Shown: piece after piece, positions 1 to 11,031 of the stretch
How the letters are laid out: each line of letters begins with the position of its first letter
How positions within the stretch are numbered: position 1 is the first letter of the stretch
DNA from: Lineus longissimus
Lineage: Eukaryota > Nemertea > Pilidiophora > Heteronemertea > Lineidae
NCBI RefSeq assembly: GCF_910592395.1
Contig: NC_088310.1
Location: 12,347,501 to 12,411,500, forward strand
Reading direction: 5' to 3'
Length of the DNA stretch: 64,000 bases
Notes under the pieces: generated by a model
Seen by the model: only the letters and a program-made list of their open reading frames with translations
Database searches by the model: none
Told to the model about the DNA's origin: nothing
Translations under genes and position numbers: made by a program

Positions 1-270
1 GGTATAGCAATTTTTGAGACATGGCAAAAAAGTTAGCATTCAAAGACTGGCTCTAGTCTAAGTGTGTGAGAAAAATCAGAGTCAGCAATTTCATCTACCT
101 AACCCGGGCAATAGAATTGTCCTGAGTCAAGGGGGGATAGGTAGGCCTAATATAGGACTCAGATTACTATGTATAGAAACTTTGTATCCATTGCTCCCAA
201 ATATCTGACCAAAAACCGGAATCTCTTTTTCTTTTTGATTTCTCGTCCCACCATTCGCCTTGGATTCCTA

Positions 271-435
271 GGGCCAAATTCATAAAGAGCGTTTAAGGGT
301 TAGACGTGTGTAACTTCTCTCTAATCAGTTTCAGGGCCTATTCATATCCTGTGAAGATTTACATAAAGGACCTGAACCTGTCTATTCAGTAGTTAAACAC
401 TGTTTTGAGCAAAACGCCCTTTATGAATTTGGCCC
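271..435. mobile_element. 165 bp MITE with 17 bp perfect TIRs, CTA target duplication
   Basis: The left end GGGCCAAATTCATAAAG (271-287) is repeated as its exact reverse complement at 419-435. Partial pairing continues further in. CTA occurs directly outside both ends (268-270 and 436-438). Removing the element and one CTA joins the gene D reading frame. It has no coding capacity and depends on a transposase in trans. The superfamily is not certain; a 3 bp duplication would fit a PIF/Harbinger-like element. Confidence 0.85.
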
Positions 436-1013
436 CTAGAGTCCTTTTCCAGCACAGTGGATGTCACCTCGCTATCTTGGTGCTCATTCCAGTCCAGGAC
501 TGACAAGTTGGTTCGGATTTGGTAGTTGGCCCTTTCGAATACGATTCTTTTGTTGTGATATTGGACAGAGAATTATTAAAACTTTCGACATAATGCGTAT
601 CCCTGCATCCAATGTAAAGATGCGGTGATTTATAAACCAACAGACTGTGAAGATACTTCTTGAGGGCTGCCTCTGCAGGGGCTGAAGATATTTCTCGCTT
701 GCTGGGTTCATAGTCATGATCAGACCGACATTGGGACTCCTGATGGCAATTGGCATGATTGTTCTTATAGTGCTCAATCACACTATCTATGCTGGCTTTT
801 AGTCTTTCTGTGTCCCCCTCACAGCGTTTGATGCACCAATATATATGAGTTTTTATAGATGCTGACTTATCTGCCAAGTCAACAAACCAAGACTTTCCTT
901 CTAAATATTTCCTCCCCTTTGTCAGTTTCACCATTCCTTTGGCCACACCCTTTGTCATATGCCAGGTATCTAAAGAAGTAACGGTTGGGGAGCGTTCTAC
1001 ACGGACAAACTAA

Positions 1014-1649
1014 AGCCTGCACCACACGGTGAAAATTTGCGTGATGCAAGTGACACGCGTGCATGTTGCGACAGGCAAATTCTCACTGTGTGGGGTCGTT
1101 TTTTGCTGCGTATCTTCCCTCGCGAGTCGAGACGCAGCCGATCTAGCATGTTTGATATTTTCTCGACACGCGAGGAAGTTAATCACCGTGTGGGGGCTAC
1201 CTGCAGCAATGTTGCGCGAGTTCGATGAATCACAACAAGCAGATCGGTCACATGATTTATAGGTCAGTCACATGATACCAAAATGGCAGCGCCCGGGAAC
1301 TGTCAAATCCTATGAGAAGTATTATGGACCAAGAAGACCAAATTGCCCTTATCCTCCTGCTGTTACTCCGTCGGAGGCGGCGGCGGAGGCGGCGCCGCGT
1401 GGTCCTGAAATTCCTCGACCCGCACTCTGTGGAACTGGCGATACTTCATGGGGTCCTCCTCCCGCAATTCAGCAATTAGATTTGCATAGGCCCCCTTATC
1501 CTCTCTTCTCTGAATCCATGGCCTTTTCCAAAGACTACGGTCCACGCGGCGCCGCCTCCGCCGCCGCCTCCGACGGAGTGAGAATTTGCCTGTCGCAACG
1601 TGCACGCGTGTCACTTGCATCACGCAAATTTCACCGTGTGGTGCGGGCT
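1014..1649. mobile_element. Harbinger-derived foldback element with long TIRs
   Basis: The ends form inverted repeats of about 73 bp (1014-1086 against 1577-1649, three or so differences) starting AGCCTGCACCACACGG. Target copies are TAA (1011-1013) and TTA (1650-1652), a 3 bp TWA-type site with one mismatch. Inside, a 40 bp GC-rich segment (1363-1402) is repeated inverted at 1541-1580. On the plus strand from 1324 the reading starts MDQEDQIALILLLLL followed by ten Arg codons. On the minus strand the same Arg run leads into LWKRPWIQRRE and AYANLIAELREEDP, which resemble the N-terminus of PIF/Harbinger (HARBI1-like) nucleases. The transposase start has therefore been split, with the middle inverted. 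It is non-autonomous. Confidence 0.8.
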
Positions 1650-1723
1650 TTAGTGATCGAGGCATTGTTATCATGTGAATGCACTCTGACTTGGACACTC
1701 TCTCTGTCAAAATATTCATAGAT

Positions 1724-1744
1724 GAGTCACAATTTACTAATGTG
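1724..1744 (+). repeat. Element A left terminal inverted repeat
   Basis: The terminal motif is GAGTCACAATTTACTAATG plus two bases, preceded by the target copy AGAT at 1720-1723. It pairs with the right end at 19,610-19,630 with three mismatches. Confidence 0.85.
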
Positions 1745-1908
1745 ATACATATATGTGACAGGTAGGGTAAATTTCCAAACCCATTGTAGAACATGCTGTA
1801 TCAGTTTTTTTAAAGGTAAATAAAATCAACTTCAATAATAAGTGTTGTTCTAATCACTGTCATTCAGGGTTGACGAGATATTCGGGTGCAACTTCACTAA
1901 GGTGGAGA

Positions 1909-2300
1909 TTAACGTATGTCATAATTGACAGAAATATCAGAAGAAAAACTCCAAAAATTACCACAAAATAGGGGTGTTTTATTCAAACAAGTAACTTATA
2001 TAACCAGAAACATAGTTTGTCATATGTAACAAGTTTAAAATTCATGAACATTAACTAGAAAATAACAGAACCGGCACATGCCACAAACTGGTCTACTTGA
2101 GAAATTCTTACAATTTGATCAAAGGACATGAACCTCACACTTATTTACAGCAACTGCCACTATTTTCTAACAAGGGGAATGTGACATTAACTCTTAAAAG
2201 AAATAAGCCACAAGCAACATTCACTATGGTCACTAGAGCACATTATCAACTAAAGTTCACGTATGTCATTATTGACCAACTTGTGTTCACGTATGTCACA
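1909..2300 (+). repeat. Left subterminal bipartite motif cluster of element A
   Basis: There are three copies near 1909, 2255 and 2286 of a motif of the form TTCACGTATGTCA, a 3-5 bp gap, then TTGACRGAA. The first copy begins AACGTATGTCA instead; the second and third have degenerate right halves. They sit downstream of gene A's stop and inside the left TIR. Subterminal arrays of this kind usually bind a transposase; that role is inferred. Confidence 0.75.
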
Positions 2301-2532
2301 AACTTGAGGGAAAAGTCACAAACTTTGTCATTATTAAGAACTTCTACTGTCTGAGACAAAGTGGGAACCTGTTTTAGCACAATCCTTTGAAAACCATGAA
2401 GAACACAGGTGTTGGCAATAGTTATGACATTACATTTTACATACAATGAACAGGAGAATGCAGTTTTGGTGTTCTCTTCTAAAATACAACGATGCTAGTC
2501 TATCATGTCTATTTAGTATTACATGTATGTCC

Positions 2533-4183
2533 CTAATGATGTTCTTTCTTCAGAATGGCATGTTTCCTCGTTATCTCCTTCATGACATCTTCAGCTACTG
2601 ACAATACGTGATGACCGGAGAATTGTATGGGCCCATAAAAGATTCGCCAGCCTTCAACAACAGTCTCTAAATCCTTTGTGATAGGCCAAACAAACCCATT
2701 GGCTCCTCTCTGTTCTAGATAGTCCATATCAGCTGACCCATCCTCCTTCATCTTCACCACCTTCCCAATATAGGGTTTGCGCAAAAAATAAACTGCAAAG
2801 AATAGATCTGGTCTGATGTCCTGAAAAGTAATGAAATTCCAAGTGAAGGAAGGATGTAATCTAGTATAGACATGTCAGGATACAGAAAAACAACTGTTTA
2901 ATTTTGAGGGAGACAATGTAACTGTAAAGCCGCAAAGGGGGAGGGGATGTTACCCACTCAGCTCAAATTTGATTGTCAGACGTACCACAGTATTATCATC
3001 TAGGTGGATCACCGCATCAGTCTTCTGGGGACCATCACTAAGGAGGAGTTGGTCAAGGCCTTCGATACCTGTAAAATAATTTGATACAATGTCAATGCAT
3101 AACTTTCACTTTTCAATTCATGCATGTGAATTCCAAAAAAAAGGTTCATGAAGGCAGTACTACAGTTCTGGACGTAAAGACAGTGTGTCATACCTAACAT
3201 TTCGGCATCTAATTCCTCCAGAGCACTTTTATTAAGGCTCATGTCTAGATCTTCCTCATCACCATGACTATGAGACTCCAAGCGTTCAATCCCTGAAAGA
3301 CACCAAAAAAAGAGTAGTGCAAATTTAGCCAATGTGAGATGATTATCACCAGATCAAACAGAGACGTTATTCTTTTTTGTATTGGGGATTTGTCTCTCGG
3401 AAATCGAGAACTTTGATAACAAGGCGATTATTTGACAAAAACAGGTTCGACATGTGCAAGGTTTACTTATACTACATGTATGTAATGATTACAATTTACC
3501 TTGTAGTCCATTCCAAAGTGCTTGTATTGGTACATTTTGCAGGTCATCAGCCTGATCATCATCTTGATCGGTATCACCACTCACAATTCCATGCTCCTCC
3601 TCAACCATGTCGATTGGACTGCTTTGTGCTGGAGTTACCTTCATCTTAAGTGCACGAGGTTGCCATGGCAAAGTTTATCGCTCATTGTCACATGGACCAT
3701 CTTCTTCACAGCCAGGACAGAAGCAGCTCAACAGGCGACATCCTATGACTCCTGGTTCAACTCCCTTTACAGCATGTAAAAGCCTTGTGCCTGGCACTGC
3801 GACCTTCACTTCACGATCCTTTCTATCTCTGTTGACAGACCCAACTTCCACGAAGATAAACTTCCGCTTTTGGCTGTGACAATCGGCGGTTTTGGTCAGG
3901 TTCTCTTCGCAGAACTGAAACACACTCCAGGCGTCATCAATATTTTTCTGGCGTGATACTACAGCCCTTCTTACAGCTGCTTTCACTACACCGGAAACCC
4001 CGTCTGACGGACCCTTTCCATGGCGACTGCCATAGTAATGTCTCTCAAGTCTGACACCTAGATCATCCTGACAAAAAGAGATGTCCGCAAATGGAAGTTT
4101 ACTTTTATACTGACAACTGCAACCGTCTGTGAATTCAATCAGTCGTTGTAGTTGAACATTCTGGTTCTGCTGCAAGTGGGCTA
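2533..4183 (-). pseudogene. Gene A, 3' part: DDE-like core end plus C-terminal module (four exons)
   Basis: This continues the ORF broken at 16,423 by Gypsy-1; with one GGCTA target copy removed the frame runs on (ELAIA then HLQQNQ). Exons on the minus strand are 4183-3500, 3292-3194, 3068-2986 and 2820-2533, all with GT-AG borders and compatible phases. The first carries LIEFTDGCSCQYKSK (a candidate acidic metal ligand near 4127), YGSRHGKGPSDG near 4010 and a Cys cluster (LSCFCPGC). The second and third both begin with GIE-x-L, suggesting an exon duplication. The last encodes LFFAVYFLRKPYIGKVVKM and FVWP, a small beta-rich-looking module also seen in genes B and C. A TAA in frame near 3675 breaks the coding sequence. 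I do not recognise a named family. Confidence 0.7.
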
Positions 4184-4384
4184 TGTATTATCTCTCCGGA
4201 TTATACGTAGAGCCGGGAAAAGAGTTCAAAACGGCTTGATATCAACAGAATGATTGTCAAATCGGCTTTATTTATCGTCGATCGCTTTCGCGTACACACC
4301 TCCGGGTCTCACAACACAGTTTCTCTTTTATGCCTCGTGGCACGGTCTCACTCCCCAGTTGAGACGACTGGGGATACCATACAT
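4184..4384 (-). repeat. Gypsy-1 3' LTR
   Basis: This is a 201 bp direct repeat of 16223-16422, with TG...CA ends on the plus strand, flanked on the left by GGCTA. It is the 3' LTR because the coding strand is minus and the purine tract abuts it. Confidence 0.95.
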
Positions 4385-4400
4385 CACCCCCCTCCTGAGC
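4385..4400 (-). promoter_or_regulatory. Gypsy-1 polypurine tract
   Basis: On the minus strand the bases entering the 3' LTR read CTCAGGAGGGGGGTGA, a purine-rich run in the position where plus-strand DNA synthesis is primed. Confidence 0.85.
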
Positions 4401-5807
4401 GTGTGACAGCTCCGGCCACACGCCCAGGGCGCCTCAACCGCGACGGAAGACCGCACCGATAGGCTTAGGCCTAAATACAAGACATAATGAAACCTAATGA
4501 AAATATGTATCAAAATTACCTGAGTGAGAAGAAAGGGAAGGATCAAGTACCCATAAACAGGTAAGGATGGACTTGACCAAACAGCACAGATCATACCAGA
4601 CCCACACATACACAGAAAGCCAATCAAATCATGATCACACTTGGAATTGCTGAAGCTGCAAAGGGTCAACACCCCCAAAATACACTGGGAAAAAAAAACT
4701 ATCTGATAGTCATGCAATAACTGCAAGTACAGACAACAGTACTGTATGTGAGGTACCGACTGATCCCTCTCAGAAAATAAACGTAATAGGCTTAACATAG
4801 TCGTTGGCATCTGCCAAATACGTACAAGTATCAAAAATAAGATCTAATTATGTCTGTAAACCTCACACTGAAATGCTATGATAGGCAGTAACCTTCAAAT
4901 GCAAACGAAATGACATGAAAACACAATACAGTGGCATGTTATATCAAAACAAGGTCGCCAATTTGCTGAGCGTATCAGAACACTTGTGGTATTGTCAGTC
5001 CAATATTGTGTGCTAACGTATCCAGACGGGTGGCTGAATAAATATCCATCATATGGTGCCTGGCAGAAGCAATCCAAGCAACCAAGCGATTCAATGTTGG
5101 TTGCAGTTCCGGTGTCTGGCAGCAGCAATGCAGACAACCTGTCTGGCAGAAACAATCCAGACAATATTGCAGAGTTCATCCCGTTACCAAAACACACAGT
5201 GATAAAAGTCCGTTAGCAACCACACAATACCTAGTTGTTTGCATTGCAAAGCACCTAGCTCAGCTAAAATAATTTCAAACCGGACATACTAGTAGAAAAT
5301 AGTACTACACATACATATATGATGAAGACTCATGAAGTCTGAAAGATAAGCCATCACAGTCCAATAGTGTACATAGAAAAAAGGATCATCAAGTACTACC
5401 ACTGCGACGAGAAGCAACATTTTCATACCGGAGCCAAAGATGACGCAAAAAGTTCCCAAACGAGCAAAGTATACCAAAAGTGCTATATGGTCAGTCAAAC
5501 CCAATTCACAAATTATCATCAAAATGTGGCACTGTATACTACAAAGTATTGAAAATACGACAACGCTCAATAATGGAAGTGCTACTTAGTTTACAGATCC
5601 TCCTTGAAATAAACACAAATGTCGCAAAACTTATTATGGCCATAATAACACAATGCATGCATTAACAGTCACACACACAAGCACACAATAAGCAGTCCGC
5701 CAACCAAACACAACCACTAACGGAACATCAGTCACTCTGAAACTCACCGGTGGCCTGTCATGCAGAGGTAAAAGAGCTCAACTGTTGGCCTGCCAATATT
5801 CGCAAGA
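4401..5807 (-). other. Gypsy-1 3' non-coding region
   Basis: These 1.4 kb lie between the integrase stop and the purine tract. I see no supported ORF and no env-like sequence. A short degenerate repeat based on TGGCAG and AGCAATCCA occurs at about 5,060-5,170. Confidence 0.6.
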
Positions 5808-8800
5808 CTACCAGTCCTCAAACTTGGTGCCAGGAGCTTTCCGTAGCTTGTCAGCATGTGTCCTTATCGTTCCACCATCTTTATCTACTTGAAGGATAGC
5901 TGTAAAGTCCTCATCCAACCGCTGAACTCTATATATAAGGACCCAACCATGGCTGATGGCGATCACCTTTAAACGTCCGAAGAGGATTGAAGTACCAAAC
6001 AGCATCTCCTTCCTTGAGTGCACGATACTTGGGTCCGGCTGTTTCATACTGCCGTTTTTGTGTCCGCTGGACCACCTTCATGTTGTCCCGTACCAGGGTA
6101 TACGCCTTGTGGAACCTCCGTTCCAGTTCCGTCACATACGAAGGGACATCGGACACATCCTCAGATGGAGCAGTGTACAGCAGATCGATAGGCAGACGCA
6201 TCTCCCTCGCTGTAACCATGTAATGAGGAGTCTCCCCTGTCGTAGAATGTACGGACGATCTGTATGCCATTAAGAAAACCGGCAGCATGAGGTCCAAAGA
6301 ACCAACACTTTCCTTATGGTCTTCCACATAAGTCTTCATGATTGATTTTAACACCTTGTTAAAGTTCTCAACTAAGCCATTGCTTTTCGGATTATAAGCA
6401 GTTGTGAGCGTCCTATCCACGGAGAGCTTGCGCATTAGAGACTCGTACAATCCTGAAGTGAACTGTGCCCCACGGTCACTGTGCATGATGTACATGCACC
6501 CAAATCTAGACACCATTTCTCTAATTATTGCGTTACAAATCTCCTCAGTCTCCATGGTTTTCAGCGGGGCAGCCTCGACCCATTTCGTAAAGTTGTCTTC
6601 CATGGTGACTGCGAAACGGTGTCCACGCGGGGTCTCTTTCAGTGGTCAAATCAGGTCAATACTGATGCGTTCGAATGCCTCTCCAAACAACTGCTGAGTA
6701 AGTGGTGGACGTGTTTTCCTATGCGGTCGCTTCCTAATATTACAGGCATTGCAGGTTGACACAAAACGCATAACATCCTTCCTCCACCCAATCCAATAGA
6801 AACGCGACTTTATACGTTCCTGGGTCTTGAATGTACCAAGCTGTCCCGCGGAAGGGTCACAGTGAAGATGTTCTAGTACCTCCTTGCGAAGGGTGCGTGG
6901 CAAAATAACCTGTATCCTAGCGTCACGATCAGGTACTTCCAATTTACGAACAAGTATCCCATTAGTATCAACAAAAAGGTTTCTCCAATGTTGCCTCAAG
7001 GCCTTTACACTGAGGCTTTCTGCCGATATAGATCTGAATGTGGGATAGTCCGAACCAGCTAATTTCAGATGAAGAATAGGAGAGATATCTGGGCAACATC
7101 GTTGACCATTCCTAATGTTCTCACGAAATGATGCATTTCCCATGGTCTGCGGCAATACAGGTCCCTTCGATGTATCAGTTCCATCACTATTGTTTGCAAG
7201 AGACGCTTTGGCTTGTGCCCGTGTAACTGCATTGCAAGACATCATTAAGTCCTCCACAGCATCCTCAATGTGGTTGTCCGTGTGCGACGTGTGTTGGCAG
7301 GCAGGCACATCTGTCAGTTTAACTTTCTTGCAGCGTCTCGGCTTCCCTTTGTATGGCTTCTTGGGCGGCTCCTCCTCACGACCACACTGCAAACATTGCA
7401 TCCTGCTCATTGTGTCTGCGTTAACATGTCGAGCTCCTGGACGATGTACCAAGTCATACTTGAAAGACGACATGAACAACTGCCACCTCTGAATCTGCTC
7501 ATTACAATCAGATAGAGTCAAGAGATGGCTGACAGCTGCATTGTCAGTACGAACCGTGAAATGTTGTCCATACAAATATGGCTTAAAGTGTTCAATGGAG
7601 CGGATGACCGCAAGAAATTCGCGTTTAGTGATACAATAGCTTCGCTCAGAGTCCGAAAGCAACCTCGAATAATAAGCAATCACAACCTCACGACCCTGCT
7701 GAACTTGGCTCAAGACAGATCCGATCCCGCTACCAGACGCATCAGTATCAAGAATGAAATTTCCTCCTTTAACATCCGGGAATGACAGAACAGGTGCTGA
7801 GGTCAGTGCATTTTTCAAACGCTGAAAGGCATCTTCGCATGCATCAGTCCAGATGAGGTTACTGTTGGCTTTAGTAAGCTGATACATTGGAGCGGCTAAG
7901 TCGGACATGTTCCTAATAAAACGCCGATAATAGGAGACCAATCCAAGAAACCGCTTTACCTCCGTCTTAAGTTTCGCAGGGGGTACATTAGCAAGAGAAG
8001 GCCAATCCTGAACTGCCTTGATTTTACTTTGGAGTGGAAAGAGTCCATCCTTAGATATCAAGTGTCCCAAATATTCCAAGGATGGTTGCAGCAAATTACA
8101 CTTGCTCGGCTTGATCTTTAAGTTAGCATCCTGTAGGGCCTGTAACACTAACTCCAGATTAGAGAGTGTCTCAGAAAACGATCGTCCAAAAATCAACACA
8201 TCATCCAGGTACACCAGGCATTTCTCCCATTGAAGATTTCGCAATACAGACTCCATTAAACGCTTAAAGGTAGCTGGTGCATTGCACAATCCAAATGGTA
8301 AAACGGTAAACTGATATGCACCTGACTTTGTCCGAAAACATGTGCGCTCTCTATCAGCCATAGAATCAAGTGGAACTTGCCAGTAGCCCGATTGAAGATC
8401 AAGGGCACAAAAATGGGTACTTCCATGCAAGGAATCAACGCACTGATCAAACTGGGGTAAAGGGTAGTTGTCTACCTTGGTGACAGAATTGAGGCGCCTA
8501 AAATCTACGCAAAATCTGGCCGTCCCATCCTTTTTAAACACGATTACAGGAGAGCTTGCCCATGGACCACTTGCTTTTTCCATAACACCACGCCCCAAAC
8601 CATCCTTGACTGCCGCTTCAATGTGTTGTTCCTTAATCCAACCATGACGATGTAATGGAAGTCTGAATGGTTTGGCGTCCCCTGTGTTGATCGTGTGACG
8701 AACCAGGTCTGTCCGACCAATATCCGTAGCTGATGATGAAAATGTACCACCATATTTGCTAAGTACCACAGCAAGTTGTCGCCGTTCATCGTCAGATAAA

Positions 8801-8865
8801 TTCTCGGAAGATCTATGGTAGAGGTCATCCAAATGGTCAGGAATAAGATCTTCCAAGTCCTTTAG
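5808..8865 (-). pseudogene. pol: Gypsy-1 pol: reverse transcriptase, RNase H, integrase
   Basis: The RT part has FRRLNSVT, LPFGLCNAPATF and the catalytic YLDDV. RNase H follows (DTDASGSG, RTDNAAVSHLL). Integrase has an HHCC-type zinc site (HLHCDPSAG to CNACNIRK), then the catalytic acids in ISIDLI, MHSDRGAQF and NGLVENF, and ends in a GPY-type segment (WLGPY). It copies the RNA and inserts the cDNA. Three breaks are visible: an in-frame TGA at the protease/RT boundary (8866), an in-frame TGA just after the first integrase Asp (6646-6648), and a frameshift in the GPY region near 5,937. The copy is thus inactive, though every domain is recognisable. Confidence 0.93.
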
Positions 8866-9702
8866 TCAGGGGCTGTTCAATGAGTATAATGTAGGTGGAG
8901 AATCATGTACATGATGGGGGTTCGCAGATGCTGTTTGTGGTGATGCCACGTCATCAGACGCGCAGATTCGTTCACAAATATTCCGAACAGGAAACAAATA
9001 TCCAATGGTAGTACCCTTTAGAATAATGACAACTTCCTCAGTAGGATTGAACAGTTGAACAGGAGTCCTGCGTTGCTTCTTAGATTGAACAGTGACTGAG
9101 CGAGCTGGCAAGATGCCAGAATTCTGGAAGAAATAACAATTTGGCTCAAAGATGGTTGCCTGACGCTTCCGAAAAGGACTTCGCAGAGTGGCATTAACCG
9201 CAATCTCCGTGCCTGGGGATATTGTGAGAGGTTCAAGAAGCGCTACAGAGTGGGGTAGAATGTCGTGCCTACAAGTGGACAAAGGATACTCTTTGCCATC
9301 GAACAAGAAAACAGAACTACTGAGTCGCAGATCGCATCGAAAACGTTGCCAAAAATCCATCCCCCAAATACCATCAACATGGTCCAGCTTAGCCACAAAC
9401 ATCTTGAAAGTGAACTGAGAATCATGAATTCTAACTGGCATTACAGCTTCACCAAGTATGGGTAGAGACGACTGCCCATCTGCCATGATGACAGTCTGTG
9501 ATGCTGTCTGCAAAGGAGGACGGAACTTGCGTGGAATGTGGTAGTGGGCACGAGACAAGAGAAAAGTGAAAGGGGATCCAGAATCCAAAAGAAAAGATGA
9601 CGGCAAGCCATTGAGATAAGATGTGATATATGCTTGCGAAGGATGGTGAGTAATATTAGCAGTTGCATCCAGACCGAGCCTCACCCCACAGGCCTGACCT
9701 AC
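8866..9702 (-). CDS. Gypsy-1 retropepsin-like protease (5' end of pol)
   Basis: This aspartic protease region has the catalytic LLDSGSP with a later ILGEAV and GIWGMDFW segment, as expected of a dimeric retroviral-type protease. It lies in the -1 frame relative to gag and is entered through the slippery heptamer at 9705-9711, since no good start codon lies upstream of the LGLDATA segment. It would be released from a Gag-Pol precursor. It ends at an in-frame TGA directly before the RT domain; that stop is probably a mutation because RT continues in the same frame. Confidence 0.88.
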   Translation of the reverse strand, partial: VGQACGVRLGLDATANITHHPSQAYITSYLNGLPSSFLLDSGSPFTFLLSRAHYHIPRKFRPPLQTASQTVIMADGQSSLPILGEAVMPVRIHDSQFTFKMFVAKLDHVDGIWGMDFWQRFRCDLRLSSSVFLFDGKEYPLSTCRHDILPHSVALLEPLTISPGTEIAVNATLRSPFRKRQATIFEPNCYFFQNSGILPARSVTVQSKKQRRTPVQLFNPTEEVVIILKGTTIGYLFPVRNICERICASDDVASPQTASANPHHVHDSPPTLYSLNSP

Positions 9703-10508
9703 TCGTTTAAAGTAGCCGTAGACTTTTCAGATGCAGTCGTAGCGGGGGCGGTAGGATCGCCAGCTGATCCCGCAAACTTCTGTCGGAAATGATCCTCCGC
9801 CTGGGTGCAATTCCTCCAGTAATGGCCCTCTTGGCGACATATAAAACAGTTAGGAGGAAACCGACGGTCCTGATGTCCATAACGACTCTCCCCCTGGCCC
9901 TGTGAGACATTATGCGTACTCCGGTACGAACCTCGTCCTCTACCACGTCCCCTACCTCTGCCAGCCATCGATTGCCCTTGTTGTTTCCCTCCTGAAATTG
10001 ACACTGATGGAGGTTGCACCGCATTTACTGTTGGTGTAATCACTGACTGGTTGGTGGCCTTCAGGTGTGATTCGTAAGATTTTGCGTGTTTCAAAATCTC
10101 CTCCAGTGGTTGATCTTTCCATTGGTACAACTTATCGCCAAGAGGAGTATCGCGTAGCGCTAAGTAGAACTGGAGCCCCAAGTCTGACTGGGTACCCCCA
10201 TAAGCCCGCCTACTATAGAGTTGGAACCTGAATGCAAGGTCATCCAATGATTCATCCGGGTCACGGCGGACATCGCGAAGCTTGGCAGCCCACTCCGATC
10301 TTTCACCAATGAAATGTTCTTCCAGTGCTTTGACGAGCTGGTCAAAACCAACCTTCTCATTCTGTAAATCCAAACTCGCCAATACTTTAGCACTACGTCC
10401 TTGGAGCTTTACTCGTAGTAACGCCAACTTTTCATCCGGGGTCCAATCCAACGTGACAGCATTGAAGTTCGCAAGGTATGCCTCCCAGTCCAACTTTGAC
10501 TCATCATA
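9699..10508 (-). CDS. gag: Gypsy-1 Gag: capsid-like region and CCHC zinc knuckle
   Basis: The protein has a gypsy-type retrotransposon Gag helical region (WEAYLANFNAVTLDW, FIGERSEWAAKLRDV), an Arg-Gly-rich stretch (GRGRGRGRGS) and one zinc knuckle, CFICRQEGHYWRNC (C-x2-C-x4-H-x4-C), which would bind the RNA. It stops at TAG three bases after the frameshift heptamer. The frame also continues upstream across an in-frame TAG near 10,509 (MPKV then IYDESK) into a low-complexity N-terminal region, so the natural start is further upstream. Confidence 0.9.
   Translation of the reverse strand, partial: YDESKLDWEAYLANFNAVTLDWTPDEKLALLRVKLQGRSAKVLASLDLQNEKVGFDQLVKALEEHFIGERSEWAAKLRDVRRDPDESLDDLAFRFQLYSRRAYGGTQSDLGLQFYLALRDTPLGDKLYQWKDQPLEEILKHAKSYESHLKATNQSVITPTVNAVQPPSVSISGGKQQGQSMAGRGRGRGRGRGSYRSTHNVSQGQGESRYGHQDRRFPPNCFICRQEGHYWRNCTQAEDHFRQKFAGSAGDPTAPATTASEKSTATLNE
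9705..9711 (-). promoter_or_regulatory. -1 ribosomal frameshift heptamer between gag and pol
   Basis: On the minus strand the zero-frame codons read ACT TTA AAC GAG TAG. The heptamer T TTA AAC has the X XXY YYZ form. Slipping back one base after AAC opens the protease frame and avoids the TAG two codons later. This fits how the gag and pol ORFs overlap. I cannot assess a downstream pseudoknot. Confidence 0.75.
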
Positions 10509-11027
10509 AATCTACACCTTTGGCATTCTATGTTTTTCTGTAGGAGTCATGGTCGAGGAACCAAAAGAACAGTTATGATAATGATTCTGTGCAATGGGCT
10601 GGTGATGATGATGATGATGAAGTTCAGGCTGTTCAAATGATGGGGGGTCTTGCCGCTCGGGTACTGATGTACATGACCGCTCCTCCCGTACTGGTATAGC
10701 TTCTCGTTCCGGTGCGTCCTCCTGACGTGGCTGTGGATATGAAGTCATTACTGAAGTCTGTTCCAGAGGATTACCATTCAACGTCGCTGCTTGAGGGGTG
10801 TTATCTACCTGACCCATCCCGGCTGGCAAAAGCAATCCAGTCGAGGGCCGATCAGCAGAAAACACGGGTAAATCGTCCTGCGGTTCAGGAGCAGCGAGGT
10901 CACGACGACCCTGGCCAGCTGGCACAAAAAGGCGTTGATGTTACTATGGGACGCCGTTCCATGACCGAAGTTTCCTCCATACGATCTCCTAAAAACGAGG
11001 ACTCGTCCAACCCCAAGGATACATTTG
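10509..11027 (-). pseudogene. Gypsy-1 Gag N-terminal region (continues at 14,759-14,927)
   Basis: A low-complexity N-terminal Gag segment rich in Pro, Gln, Glu and Ser with a natural run of six His codons near 10,605. It joins in frame to the capsid part except for one TAG near 10,509 and a frameshift near 10,925. Upstream it is cut by Gypsy-2. Removing Gypsy-2 and one ATAA joins RLSDLL (14,759 side) to SNVSLGLDE (11,027 side) in one frame. The first Met of the joined ORF is at 14,927 (MADSGQDIDEG). Confidence 0.75.
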
Positions 11028-11031
11028 ATAA

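Larger units (their letters stand above)
159..1723 (-). pseudogene. Gene D, C-terminal half (transposase-like, interrupted)
   Basis: This is the 3' half of a transposase-like ORF whose 5' half lies at 19,631-20,536, beyond element A. Read on the minus strand it runs 1723-1653, 1010-436 and 270-159 (stop at 159-161), with two MITEs cut into it. Visible motifs are HSHDNN, KFVR, DTWH, a Cys/His stretch (NNHANCHQESQC) and CRDTHYVESFNN, followed after a shift by YHNKRI and LDWNE. From memory these resemble large uncharacterised proteins of marine invertebrates, often with an N-terminal THAP finger; that resemblance needs a search. A one-base shift near 565 breaks the frame between ESFNNSL and YHNKRI. 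The frame continues across both MITEs when each is removed with one target copy. It is clearly a pseudogene; a Kolobok-like assignment is only a possibility. Confidence 0.72.

Noticed and set aside
4401-5807. Possible env gene downstream of Gypsy-1 integrase
   Set aside because: No long ORF, signal peptide or membrane segment with coding support was found on the minus strand.
10590-10625. Six consecutive His codons in Gag, looking like an affinity tag or vector contamination
   Set aside because: The run is a short CAT/CAC microsatellite inside a retrotransposon ORF with intact genomic flanks on both sides.
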